From positions 1 through 6,540 of the forward strand of contig JADZAD010000116.1 in the NCBI GenBank assembly GCA_020852775.1: a stretch of 6,540 bases of DNA, written 5' to 3'. The position numbers and the translations under genes were made by a program. Position 1 is the first letter of the stretch. Every line of letters begins with the position of its first letter. This document shows, one piece after another, positions 6,110 to 6,540 of the stretch. The notes under the pieces are model-generated. The model was given only the letters and a program-made list of their open reading frames with translations. It searched no databases and was not told where the DNA came from. Origin of the DNA: Anaerolineae bacterium (GTDB lineage Bacteria > Chloroflexota > Anaerolineae > Aggregatilineales > UBA3940).

Positions 6110-6540
6110 GCGGCGCTCCCCACCGCAACCACCTCGACATACGGTTTGGACCCGAAATACGCGCCATTAGGTGCCCGCAGTTGGAAGGTCGCCCGCTGAG
6201 GGGTATTGAGCGGTGCATCAAGCGACAGCGTTACCCGGACACTGATCTCGGCGACTTCGTTCGGAGCCGTCGCCGGAACGGACACAATCTCATCAGCCCG
6301 CAGGAGCGTCCCCGCGATCTGTTCGATTCGCACACCGGAATCCCACGCACAGGTGCCGGTATTCCTGATCTGCCACGTCTTGACGAGCCGTGCCCCCAGC
6401 GCCATCTCCATGCCGTCCGGGATGGTAACATCGACCAGGTACTTCGAGTCGTAAGTGCAGTCTGAGGTACTCCCGGCTGCCGGTGTCACAACACCGATCT
6501 CGCTGCTCTCTGCCGCTGTGATCAGCACGTAGGGTGTCGC
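6103..6540 (-). CDS. NBR1-like Ig domain protein, C-terminal part (partial)
   Basis: The reading frame is open to the window edge on the minus strand, so the N-terminus is missing. The upstream codons at 6529-6540 read ATPY, continuing straight into the visible protein, so the GTG at 6528 is unlikely to be the start. The 145 visible residues begin with a linker (TPYVLIT, then a Ser/Thr/Ala-rich stretch), a Cys-Thr-Tyr entry, and a beta-sandwich domain with VTIPDG, KTWQIRNTGTCAW, the RVTLSLDAP stretch and FQLRAPNGAYFGSKPYVEVVAV. This matches the Ig-like domain first named in eukaryotic NBR1, which in bacteria sits at the ends of extracellular or membrane-anchored proteins and probably binds other proteins or surface polymers. 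The two Cys near the domain could bond. The N-terminal part, which would name the protein, lies outside. It converges on the lipoprotein gene; no terminator separates them. Confidence 0.82.
   Translation of the reverse strand, partial: ATPYVLITAAESSEIGVVTPAAGSTSDCTYDSKYLVDVTIPDGMEMALGARLVKTWQIRNTGTCAWDSGVRIEQIAGTLLRADEIVSVPATAPNEVAEISVRVTLSLDAPLNTPQRATFQLRAPNGAYFGSKPYVEVVAVGSAAQ

Noticed and set aside
6067..6465. 132-codon plus-strand open frame past the lipoprotein gene
   Set aside because: It overlaps the lipoprotein end and lies antisense to the NBR1-like domain, which is clearly the real coding strand.

Overview
The window looks like a piece of chromosome from a moderately GC-rich bacterium, most likely of the Chloroflexota and perhaps class Anaerolineae. 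That placement is inferred from two things: a lipoprotein with a long Thr/Pro-rich linker, and a terminal NBR1-type Ig-like domain behind a 'TPYVLIT' linker, a combination I know from that phylum. No rRNA, tRNA, insertion sequence or CRISPR array is visible. Nothing suggests recent transfer.

Layout. Bases 1-39 form an intrinsic-terminator hairpin that closes an unseen upstream gene. Bases 40-262 hold no convincing protein gene. They contain a good sigma-70-like promoter (86-114), an imperfect hairpin (145-171) and the start region of frr. Six plus-strand genes of recognisable family follow: frr (ribosome recycling factor, 263-820), uppS (undecaprenyl diphosphate synthase, 884-1630), cdsA (CDP-diacylglycerol synthase, start best placed at 1684, to 2514), fbp (class I fructose-1,6-bisphosphatase, 2576-3595), a diacylglycerol-kinase-type lipid kinase (3699-4649) and a NeuD/PglD-type left-handed beta-helix acyltransferase (4698-5363). 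The acyltransferase overlaps, by ATGA, a secreted lipoprotein with an M15-like HxxGxAxD...HxH zinc-site signature (5360-6109). From the right edge a minus-strand gene enters, and its NBR1-like Ig domain ends at 6103. It converges on the lipoprotein gene with a 7-base overlap of the 3' ends.

How the genes fit together. frr-uppS-cdsA is a widely conserved bacterial order: translation recycling, the C55 lipid carrier for cell-wall synthesis, and the branch point of phospholipid synthesis. The lipid kinase turns diacylglycerol into phosphatidic acid, the CdsA substrate, so the two complement each other. fbp, a gluconeogenic enzyme, is the outsider in this series. A TTGACA/TATAGA promoter at 3620-3647 suggests that lipid kinase, acyltransferase and lipoprotein form a second transcription unit.

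Most of the window is ordinary housekeeping DNA. The best leads are the acyltransferase, which lacks histidines at the positions where NeuD/PglD enzymes normally carry them, and its translationally coupled lipoprotein partner. I see no clearly new multi-gene system.
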